6,264 nucleotides of DNA from Bifidobacterium breve (lineage in GTDB: Bacteria; Actinomycetota; Acidimicrobiia; Acidimicrobiales; Ilumatobacteraceae), in assembly GCA_943325425.2 (NCBI GenBank), contig CALPPJ020000089.1, forward strand, positions 1 through 6,264. The letters run 5' to 3'. Made by a program: the position numbers and the translations under genes. The notes beneath the pieces were generated by a model. That model was not told the DNA's origin, did no database searches, and saw only the letters and a program-made list of their open reading frames with translations. Positions 1-5,727 of the stretch are shown here, piece by piece; position 1 is the first letter of the stretch, and each line of letters begins with the position of its first letter.

Positions 1-399
1 CCTCGCCGCAAACTTAACGAAGTACTTCAAGAGGTATACCGCATTGCACAGCGCCACGACCTTTTGGTCCTCAATGTTTTCCATGCGGGCGACGGCAATC
101 TGCATCCGCTACTCATTTTTGATAAGCGGGACCCAGGCATTATGGAACGCGTCCATGCTGCTGGTGAAGAGATCGTTCGAGTCAGCGTTGAAGCCGGAGG
201 AGTGCTTTCGGGTGAACACGGAATTGGTTTAGAAAAACGCGACTTCATGCCACTGATGTTTGGTCCTCATGACCTTCACGCCCAGGCGTCTATGCGAGTT
301 GCATTTGATCCGCTTGGAATTGCTAACCCCTTCAAGGTGTTACCCAGCCCTTCGCAGTGCGGGGACGCCCACGACATGGGGGAGGATATGTGGGTATAG
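1..399 (+). CDS. glcD: Glycolate oxidase subunit GlcD, C-terminal part (5' end outside window)
   Basis: The last 132 codons of the FAD-linked catalytic subunit of glycolate oxidase, which oxidises glycolate to glyoxylate and passes electrons through GlcE and GlcF towards the quinone pool. The frame is open from base 1 and ends at TAG 397-399. What remains is the C-terminal FAD-linked oxidase domain. FHAGDGNLHP (bases 79-108) is the conserved HxGDGNxH segment, and GEHGIG (211-228), followed by LEKRDFM, is the GlcD/D-lactate dehydrogenase signature. In the wider family the His residues of the first motif and Glu-His of the second bind a divalent metal and substrate. The N-terminal FAD-binding domain lies to the left of the window. 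Lactate dehydrogenase Dld2-type oxidases share these motifs, but the glcE and glcF neighbours favour GlcD. The tail overlaps the start of glcE. Confidence 0.93.
   Translation, partial: PRRKLNEVLQEVYRIAQRHDLLVLNVFHAGDGNLHPLLIFDKRDPGIMERVHAAGEEIVRVSVEAGGVLSGEHGIGLEKRDFMPLMFGPHDLHAQASMRVAFDPLGIANPFKVLPSPSQCGDAHDMGEDMWV
381..385 (+). promoter_or_regulatory. Ribosome binding site for glcE
   Basis: GGAGG, part of a longer GGGGGAGG run from 378, lies inside the last codons of glcD, four bases before GTG 390. It is the strongest Shine-Dalgarno-like match near the glcE start and is the reason for preferring GTG 390 over GTG 357. The spacing is short, so the choice is likely but not certain. Confidence 0.5.
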
Positions 400-1343
400 A
401 TCTCAGCAACTTTGCCGAGTCCATCGGCGGTGTCGACCATGGCCCACTATGGATTGCTGGACAACAGACTCGTACACCGGCTCCATCTCAACTACGACTC
501 GTCGCCGCTCCCGCAGGCATTGTCGATTTACAACCCGATGAGATGACAGTCGTATGTGGAGCGGGCACTCCCATGGATGAACTCCGAACCGAGCTCGCCA
601 AAGTCGGTCAATACGTCAACCTTCCCGATGGCCTGACGGGTCCAGGCACAGTTGGGGGAGCCCTCGCCGAAGGACGCAGCGATATCTATCGACTTGGACG
701 CGGACCGGTTCGAGATACGTTGCTCCAAGTTCGATATGTCAACCACGATGGGCAAGTGGTCACTGCGGGTGGGCCAACCGTGAAGAATGTGAGTGGGTTT
801 GACCTGTGCCGTTTACTCATCGGTTCACGCGGGCAACTCGGTTACTTCGGTGAGACGATCCTGCGCACTCGACCGATACCACAGTCATCAAGATGGTTCG
901 TGATGAGCGAAGCCAGCCAGACCGTCGTCGAGAAAATACTGCGAGTCATCTATCGACCGGCATCGGTGTTGTGGGATGGACACAAAGTGTGGTTCTGCAT
1001 TGAAGGCAACCCGAAGGATTGCGCCGCAATGATTCAACGCATCAGTGTTGAACTGCCAGTCATTACTGAAACCTCTGGACCGCCAGACCTGACTCTGTAT
1101 CCGCACCGCCAATCAGTCCCGCCTCGATTTCTCGGCGATGTAGTACAAGAGAGCGCAAGATCTGACTCCCACAAAATCATCGTCGAGGCCGGAGTAGGAA
1201 TTGTGCACCATCAAGTACCGCCTAAATCAACGCCAATTGAAAAGGGGATCACCATTCTTCATCGGCGAATTCTTGAACAGTTCAACCCGACTGGTCGACT
1301 CAACCCAGGGATAGAGATTCTCGCGAGCGCCCCATCCTTATGA
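390..1343 (+). CDS. glcE: Glycolate oxidase FAD-binding subunit GlcE
   Basis: A 317-residue FAD-binding (PCMH/VAO-type) subunit of the three-part glycolate oxidase. PGTVGGALAEG at about residues 85-95 is the flavin pyrophosphate-binding loop. GGPTVKNVSGFDLCRLLIGS (about 127-146) is the GlcE signature, and the C-terminal FNPTGRLNPG is the usual family ending. At 317 residues it is somewhat shorter than enterobacterial GlcE (about 350). GTG 390 is chosen because GGAGG stands just before it and the protein then begins directly with GIDLSNFAESIGG. GTG 357 would add 11 Arg/Gly-rich residues. The start lies inside glcD (10-base overlap) and the stop overlaps the next start as ATGA, so glcD, glcE and the kinase gene are very probably cotranscribed and translationally coupled. 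Confidence 0.92.
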   Translation: MGIDLSNFAESIGGVDHGPLWIAGQQTRTPAPSQLRLVAAPAGIVDLQPDEMTVVCGAGTPMDELRTELAKVGQYVNLPDGLTGPGTVGGALAEGRSDIYRLGRGPVRDTLLQVRYVNHDGQVVTAGGPTVKNVSGFDLCRLLIGSRGQLGYFGETILRTRPIPQSSRWFVMSEASQTVVEKILRVIYRPASVLWDGHKVWFCIEGNPKDCAAMIQRISVELPVITETSGPPDLTLYPHRQSVPPRFLGDVVQESARSDSHKIIVEAGVGIVHHQVPPKSTPIEKGITILHRRILEQFNPTGRLNPGIEILASAPSL

Positions 1344-2293
1344 ACTTCGCGGAACTGCCATTAGTCGCGATACCGATCGCACTCGTTGACCAGAACGTGG
1401 TGGACGAAGCTATTCAAAAGTGCATGGCCGACAAAAATCTTCACAACCCTCGTCTCATTCGCGAATCGATGAACGCGGTCTATCTTGTTCAGTCGTCCGA
1501 TGGTCCGCAAGTAATGCGCGTTAGCCGTCCAACAAGTAGCACGATGGCGGCTATTGAGTTCGCACATTATTTAGCCCGAAACGGCTTTGAAGTTCCCGGA
1601 CCTTTGTCCCAAGCTCCATTTCGTCATGACGAAGTAGAAATCACATTTTGGGAATTCATCAATCACGACGCACATCACAATGTTGATTGGCGGCACATCG
1701 GATCAGTGGCGCGCCGTCTCCACGACCTTGATCCGCAAATTGTCGCCACGTTTTATCCATTGCCAATGGCAACATCATTTCCGTGGTGGGATTTTGATCG
1801 ACTGTTGGCTGAACTGGGATCAAGTCTTGATTCTTCCGACCTAGATGTTCTGAAGAGTCGTTGGCACAGCCTTCAGCCGTTTTTCATTTCTGCCCAAAAT
1901 GTCTATTCATCACCTACTTCGGGGCAGATGGCGTTGTGTCATGGCGATATTCATCCGGGCAATGTCATCGTCAATCGTTTGACTGGTCGGCCGATTCTGA
2001 TCGATTGGGATTTGCTCTCAGTTGCTCCTCGTGAATGGGACCACGCGGCTTTGCTGACCTGGACACAACGATGGGGTGGCAACGCAACTATCTATCCAGA
2101 GTTTGCAACGGGGTACGGCACCAACTATTCAGGTAACGAGCTCGCGGAGGCGCTTGCTGAGATGCGCTTACTTTCTGCCACGTTGATGCGTTGGCGAGCC
2201 GGACTCACTTCTCCAGACGCCAAGATTGAGGCCGAGAACAGAATGAGATATTGGAGACAGGATCCCACCGCCCCGATGTGGCGTGCTGTCTAA
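1340..2293 (+). CDS. APH/choline kinase-family phosphotransferase, substrate unknown
   Basis: A 317-residue soluble protein with the aminoglycoside phosphotransferase fold. HGDIHPGN (residues 201-208) is the Brenner-type catalytic loop with Asp203 as likely catalytic base and Asn208 as metal ligand. IDWD (221-224) is the magnesium-binding motif that replaces DFG in this family. The N-lobe is recognisable: VMRVSRP (about 57-64) matches the beta-3 strand, although Arg stands where many kinases have Lys, and Glu in AAIEFAHYLARNG would be the alpha-C residue. The family contains antibiotic kinases but also many small-metabolite kinases (choline, homoserine, methylthioribose), and nothing here points to drug resistance. 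The ATG overlaps the glcE stop in an ATGA and has only a weak ribosome site, which suggests coupled translation and a role near glycolate metabolism. That role is inference. The family call is firm and the substrate is not known. Confidence 0.87.
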   Translation: MNFAELPLVAIPIALVDQNVVDEAIQKCMADKNLHNPRLIRESMNAVYLVQSSDGPQVMRVSRPTSSTMAAIEFAHYLARNGFEVPGPLSQAPFRHDEVEITFWEFINHDAHHNVDWRHIGSVARRLHDLDPQIVATFYPLPMATSFPWWDFDRLLAELGSSLDSSDLDVLKSRWHSLQPFFISAQNVYSSPTSGQMALCHGDIHPGNVIVNRLTGRPILIDWDLLSVAPREWDHAALLTWTQRWGGNATIYPEFATGYGTNYSGNELAEALAEMRLLSATLMRWRAGLTSPDAKIEAENRMRYWRQDPTAPMWRAV

Positions 2294-2320
2294 TTTCGGT
2301 TTACTTTGACAAATAAGAAA

Positions 2321-3052
2321 TCACGGTGCGAAGTTGAGCCATTGATCTGAGATTTCGGCGTCACCGTAGATTTCGATTCCGGTATTTGCTCGTCCCCAAC
2401 TTGACAACACGAGAGCGACAGCAGATCCTCGCCAAGCGACATCGCCTTTGGCATGTTCATGAGTGACGACAACTCGTTCGTCGCTAGGAACGATGAGCCA
2501 TTCACCTTCGCCATCGGTGCAGTGCAAATGCAACGAACCCCGAGGGAATGTTTTGCCAAAGCGTTTCGCCCAACCAGTCATCATGTCGATGTACAACTCG
2601 TCAATTCCATCACAAGCCAATGAGCGATCCATGTCTACTGGTAAAGACAATGCCCGCTGAAGGTCACATATATGGACCGCAACTTCATTGGCCATCCGCC
2701 GGAAATAGAAACCAGCATCTTGCCGATCGGACCATGTCCATAGCGTTTCTGAAGGATCAGTATTTTCCAATGTATTCAGCACTGACCCTGCTCGAGCGGC
2801 GAACCACTCCAGAACATCTTGGCCGTCCGCAGGTCGACTTTCATCGCCTGGTCCAACGCGTACTTGCGAGCGCGGGATAACGATCGCATCCACCATGGCA
2901 AAAACCTGACCGACATGACCCAACAGATCACTGATTTTCCATCCAGGGCAATCACTCACCGCGACGTCAAGATTTCCAGTGGACATTGCGGTCATGTCAT
3001 CGATAGACCTACGGAGCAATTCAAGATATTTCGGGGGATTTAACGAAGCCAT
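2321..3052 (-). CDS. MDMPI/DinB-fold metalloprotein (maleylpyruvate isomerase family)
   Basis: A 243-residue protein of the actinobacterial maleylpyruvate isomerase family (TIGR03083-like). The N-terminal four-helix DinB-type domain holds CPGWKISDLLGHVG, with His46, and NEVAVHICDLQ, with Glu123 and His127. By alignment from memory with mycothiol-dependent maleylpyruvate isomerase, these are the three metal ligands, all present. The C-terminal domain ends in WRGSAVALVLSSWGR, the usual MDMPI_C pattern. Family members use or are thought to use mycothiol as a thiol cofactor, but most have no known substrate, so isomerase activity is not claimed. ATG 3052 gives the normal family N-terminus (MASLNPPKY). 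Extending to upstream starts would run antisense through glcF and add an unrelated Ser/Pro-rich stretch. Its ribosome site is weak. It is convergent with the kinase gene and divergent from glcF. Confidence 0.85.
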   Translation of the reverse strand: MASLNPPKYLELLRRSIDDMTAMSTGNLDVAVSDCPGWKISDLLGHVGQVFAMVDAIVIPRSQVRVGPGDESRPADGQDVLEWFAARAGSVLNTLENTDPSETLWTWSDRQDAGFYFRRMANEVAVHICDLQRALSLPVDMDRSLACDGIDELYIDMMTGWAKRFGKTFPRGSLHLHCTDGEGEWLIVPSDERVVVTHEHAKGDVAWRGSAVALVLSSWGRANTGIEIYGDAEISDQWLNFAP

Positions 3053-3101
3053 ATTGCTCAGACTAGACGCAACCACTGGCGGCGAGGAAGGTACGGTATG
3101 A
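3053..3101. promoter_or_regulatory. Short divergent intergenic region upstream of glcF and the MDMPI-like gene
   Basis: Forty-nine bases separate the two divergent starts. If glcF has its own promoter, it lies here or within the 5' end of the MDMPI-like gene. I looked on both strands and saw no convincing -35/-10 pair and no operator-like palindrome. The assignment as a regulatory region rests on position only. Confidence 0.3.
3084..3091 (+). promoter_or_regulatory. Ribosome binding site region for glcF
   Basis: GAGGAAGG is the only purine-rich Shine-Dalgarno-like stretch before glcF. It ends 10 bases before GTG 3102 and 13 before ATG 3105. An out-of-frame ATG at 3098 is closer, 6 bases away. 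The spacing favours GTG 3102 over ATG 3105 as the glcF start, only modestly. Confidence 0.45.
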
Positions 3102-4325
3102 GTGATGCCTGTTCGACCCCTAGCGATCACCGACGACGAACTGTCAACCTGCGTTGGCTGTGGTCTATGTTTACCGCACTGTCCAACATTTCGGGTGTCC
3201 AATGAAGAGGCCTTATCTCCGCGAGGGAGAATTGCGACAATCCGCTCCATTCAGTGGGACGGCCTAAAGATCGACGATCAGGTCAGCGAAATTCTCAATA
3301 CATGTGTGCAATGCCGAGGTTGTGAACCAGCGTGCCCAAGTGGTGTCCCTTATGGTCGACTGATAGAGGCAGCCAAAAACAATATGGCGGCTCACCGCCA
3401 AACCACTCCTTGGTGGCAACGCTTCGGTCTACGACTCTTGCGCCACCACCGATTGTTGTTGATCGGAACACCACTACTTGCAATTGCTCAACGGGCCCGC
3501 CTTATTCCTAAGCGAGCCGGTTTGTCGCGCTTACCGCTTCGACTCGGACCGCCCATTGTTGCATCATCAAAGACTCCCGATGTGTGGCTCTACACCGGAT
3601 GCGTCATGGATGCTTGGCAACGATCAACCCATCGATCAGTTGCGGCACTCATTTCAAAAGTCGGATGTAGTTACGGAGTTCCAAGTAAGGCTGGTTCATG
3701 TTGCGGAGCACTTCACTCACATGCCGGACTCAGTGACGAGGCCAAAGTTCTCGCACAAGCAGTGATGACGTCAATGCCTGGAAGTGCTCCGATCATTGTT
3801 GACTCAGCAGGTTGCGGGGCAGCACTGAAGGATTATGGACATCTGTTGAACACCTCCCAAGCCCACGAATTTAGTAAGCGAGTTTTTGATGTTCATGAGT
3901 GGCTTGAACCCCACATGGCCAACATTATGCAATCTCACTTACCGGTCTTGAATAAGCCGTCGATCATCGTGCAAGATCCGTGCCATCTACGACATGTCCA
4001 GAAATCCCACCTCGCGGTACGGACGATCTTGGCTCCGGTCGCCAACCTGATCGAACTTGATGATGACGGAATGTGTTGCGGTGCTGGCGGCGCCTATTCA
4101 TTGGTTGAGCCTGAATTAGCTGCGCAAATCCGTGATCGAAAGGTGCACAATATTTCGACCAAGTTCACTGATGGCCCCAACATTGTGGCCTCAGCCAACC
4201 CTGGTTGCTTGATGCACTTACAGAGCGCAGGACTCATTGTCAAACATCCTGTTGACATTCTCGCCGAGGCTTTAGGTCTCGTACCCACAACAGATCAACT
4301 ACCAACAGAGGGCTCAGCAAAGTAA
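3102..4325 (+). CDS. glcF: Glycolate oxidase iron-sulfur subunit GlcF
   Basis: A 407-residue electron-transfer subunit that carries electrons from the flavin subunits GlcD/GlcE to the membrane quinone pool. Two [4Fe-4S] ferredoxin-type motifs are complete: CVGCGLCLPHCP (Cys17, 20, 23, 27) and CVQCRGCEPACP (Cys68, 71, 74, 78). They are followed by two cysteine-rich CCG domains, with CCG at residues 200-202 and 325-327, and DPCH at 292-295 opening the second. This order and length match GlcF, which is close to LutA and to the C subunit of anaerobic glycerol-3-phosphate dehydrogenase; the glcDE neighbours settle the choice. GTG 3102 and ATG 3105 are adjacent in-frame starts and differ by one residue. 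It is separated from glcE by the kinase gene and a minus-strand gene, an unusual arrangement for subunits of one enzyme. Its stop overlaps the next start by one base. Confidence 0.94.
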   Translation: MMPVRPLAITDDELSTCVGCGLCLPHCPTFRVSNEEALSPRGRIATIRSIQWDGLKIDDQVSEILNTCVQCRGCEPACPSGVPYGRLIEAAKNNMAAHRQTTPWWQRFGLRLLRHHRLLLIGTPLLAIAQRARLIPKRAGLSRLPLRLGPPIVASSKTPDVWLYTGCVMDAWQRSTHRSVAALISKVGCSYGVPSKAGSCCGALHSHAGLSDEAKVLAQAVMTSMPGSAPIIVDSAGCGAALKDYGHLLNTSQAHEFSKRVFDVHEWLEPHMANIMQSHLPVLNKPSIIVQDPCHLRHVQKSHLAVRTILAPVANLIELDDDGMCCGAGGAYSLVEPELAAQIRDRKVHNISTKFTDGPNIVASANPGCLMHLQSAGLIVKHPVDILAEALGLVPTTDQLPTEGSAK

Positions 4326-4555
4326 TGACTTTTTCTGATGATGACCGGCAATCCGAAATTGATCCGCAGGTTCTTGAACGCCTGAACGACATCGCGTCAC
4401 GTTTGCTTGACGTTGCGTCATCACTTGATGATGTGATGTTTGATGTTTTGCGCGAAGCATCGCGACGCCGTGAAGGCCGACCGGCAATAGACAAAACATT
4501 GTCGCAGGCCCGCCGAGCAATCGACAAGGCCGCGCATTTACTCGATCTTGGCTAG
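4325..4555 (+). CDS. Small acidic helical protein of unknown function
   Basis: A 76-residue protein that I do not recognise. Its ATG shares one base with the glcF stop (TAATG), and GAGGG at 4308-4312 can serve as ribosome site, so it is probably translated with glcF. The first 15 residues are acidic and polar. Residues 16-49 form a predicted amphipathic helix with an almost regular heptad: Leu20, Ile23, Leu27, Val30, Leu34, Val37 and Val41. After a Gly-Arg-Pro break at 51-53, a second helix (about 54-74) has hydrophobic Ile55, Leu59, Ile66, Ala69 and Leu73. This suggests a helical hairpin or coiled-coil dimer. There is no cysteine, signal peptide or membrane segment. By position it could be an accessory or assembly factor for the glycolate oxidase complex, but that is inference. 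Its TAG stop lies in the first copy of a tandem repeat. Confidence 0.7.
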   Translation: MTFSDDDRQSEIDPQVLERLNDIASRLLDVASSLDDVMFDVLREASRRREGRPAIDKTLSQARRAIDKAAHLLDLG

Positions 4556-4583
4556 AAGATACTGGCTAGAAGATCCTGGCTAG
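4549..4583. repeat. 14-bp tandem repeat, 2.5 copies, with stop codons in all six frames
   Basis: Unit TGGCTAGAAGATAC (4549-4562) is followed by TGGCTAGAAGATCC (4563-4576, one mismatch) and the partial copy TGGCTAG (4577-4583). Each copy carries CTAG (4552, 4566 and 4580), which contains TAG on both strands. The 14-bp period shifts the frame each time, so the three copies cover all three frames on each strand. The small plus-strand gene stops in copy 1 (TAG 4553-4555) and tal stops in copy 3 (minus-strand TAG at 4582-4580). No GC-rich hairpin with a T-run is present, so it is not a classical terminator. Confidence 0.85.
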
Positions 4584-5689
4584 CTGAACTGTTGAGCCTT
4601 TTCAGTCAAAGCATCAATCAATTCAGTGAAACTTTTTTGGAACGTTGCAACACCTTCGCGCTCAAGTTTTTGCGCGACGTCTTCCATATCAATACCGATC
4701 ATCTGCAACGCTTGCCAAACATCGTGGGCTTGTTCCACATTGAGGTCAATCGTTCGGGCAACAGTGCCATGATCAGCGAATGCATCAACTGTGGTGTCGG
4801 GCAGCGTATTAACCGAGTCGGGTCCGATGAGTTGATCAACGTACAACGTGTCGGGGTAGTTGGGATTCTTAGTGCTTGTTGATGCCCATAATGGGCGTTG
4901 CACTTTTGCACCCATGTTGACGAGAGCGTTCCAACGAGGTCCAGAGAAAGTCGTTTGAAACGCTTCGTACGCTAAGACTGCTTGAGCAATCGCGGCTTTA
5001 CCTTGAAGAGATAGCGCTTCTGAGGTGCCCAATGATTCAAGTCGTGCATCTACTTCTGAATCAACGCGACTAATAAAAAATGATGCAACACTCGCTACAC
5101 CTTGAATTGGATGACCTGCCGCAACCCGATCTTCGAGACCGTCGATGTATGCATCCATTACCTTTTGGTAACGATCAAGACTAAAGATCAAGGTCACGTT
5201 CACATTGCGACCAGCCGCGATCATGGCCCGAATCGCTGAGATGCACGGTTGCGTTGCAGGAATTTTGACCATCAAGTTGGGTCGCTGAACGGTGTCCCAC
5301 AGGTGTTGGCCGGCCGCGAGAGTTCCCGATTCATCGAGAGCCAAGTTGGGATCTACCTCAACACTGACAAATCCGTCAGCACCGCCACTGGACTCATATA
5401 CCGAGGCGAAAACGTCTAAGGCTCCGTGAATATCTTGCAGCACCATGGCCCAATAACTGTCAATGATGGAGTTCTTGTTTTCAATCAACGTCCGGAACTG
5501 CTCGTCATAATCCACCGAACCTTGAATCGCCTTTTGAAAAATTGTTGGGTTTGAAGTGAGTCCCCGAATACCGGAATCGCGGACTTTTTCTAAATCACCC
5601 GAAGAGATCAAACTCCGCTTTAAATTGTCGAGCCATGGACTTTGCCCTTCTTGCTCGAAAAGTTGAACGAGGCGCACTGAACTTGTCAT
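4580..5689 (-). CDS. tal: Transaldolase (actinobacterial long type)
   Basis: A 369-residue cytosolic transaldolase of the non-oxidative pentose phosphate pathway. It moves a dihydroxyacetone unit from sedoheptulose 7-phosphate to glyceraldehyde 3-phosphate, giving erythrose 4-phosphate and fructose 6-phosphate. The Schiff-base lysine is Lys142 in NLMVKIPAT. Asp21 (SPWLDNLKR) and Glu111 (FVSVEVDP) match the other catalytic acids, and GLTSNPTIF (43-51) is the N-terminal family signature. The length fits the mycobacterial-type transaldolases (about 370) rather than the 317-residue enterobacterial TalB. ATG 5689 gives the expected N-terminus; its ribosome site is weak (TAGG close to the start). 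It follows tkt by 38 bases on the same strand, so the two are likely cotranscribed. Its TAG stop lies in the last copy of the tandem repeat and is convergent with the small gene after glcF. Confidence 0.95.
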   Translation of the reverse strand: MTSSVRLVQLFEQEGQSPWLDNLKRSLISSGDLEKVRDSGIRGLTSNPTIFQKAIQGSVDYDEQFRTLIENKNSIIDSYWAMVLQDIHGALDVFASVYESSGGADGFVSVEVDPNLALDESGTLAAGQHLWDTVQRPNLMVKIPATQPCISAIRAMIAAGRNVNVTLIFSLDRYQKVMDAYIDGLEDRVAAGHPIQGVASVASFFISRVDSEVDARLESLGTSEALSLQGKAAIAQAVLAYEAFQTTFSGPRWNALVNMGAKVQRPLWASTSTKNPNYPDTLYVDQLIGPDSVNTLPDTTVDAFADHGTVARTIDLNVEQAHDVWQALQMIGIDMEDVAQKLEREGVATFQKSFTELIDALTEKAQQFS

Positions 5690-5727
5690 ACCTACAGAGT
5701 GACAGATTTGGTCGGTCGAAACACGTA

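Noticed and set aside
1273..1285. Palindrome TTGAACAGTTCAA considered as a LexA-like or other operator.
   Set aside because: It lies deep inside glcE coding sequence, encodes conserved-looking residues and lacks the longer spacer of actinobacterial SOS boxes.
1340..2293. Kinase gene considered as an aminoglycoside resistance gene.
   Set aside because: Only the general APH fold motifs are present, and it is coupled to a housekeeping glycolate gene with no mobile element nearby.
2294..2320. Convergent gap after the kinase gene examined for a terminator.
   Set aside because: Only a weak ATTTC/GAAAT pairing with a long loop is visible, without GC stem or T-run.
2463..3043. Several plus-strand open frames of 65-110 codons opposite the MDMPI-like gene.
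   Set aside because: They show no family motifs and overlap one another, and the minus-strand protein has clear domain motifs throughout, so these are shadows.
3053..3250. Longer 5' extension of the minus-strand MDMPI-like gene into glcF.
   Set aside because: The extra 66 residues are antisense to the conserved first Fe-S motif of glcF, are Ser/Pro/Arg-rich and unlike any family N-terminus; the family start fits ATG 3052.
4544..4575. Possible hairpin GATCTT...AAGATC at the convergent gene ends, considered as a bidirectional terminator.
   Set aside because: The stem is only six A/T-rich pairs with a 20-base loop and no following T-run; it is largely a by-product of the tandem repeat.
4884..4896. 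Palindrome GCCCATAATGGGC considered as an operator or hairpin.
   Set aside because: It is inside the tal coding region far from any start and has no partner copy, so chance is the better explanation.
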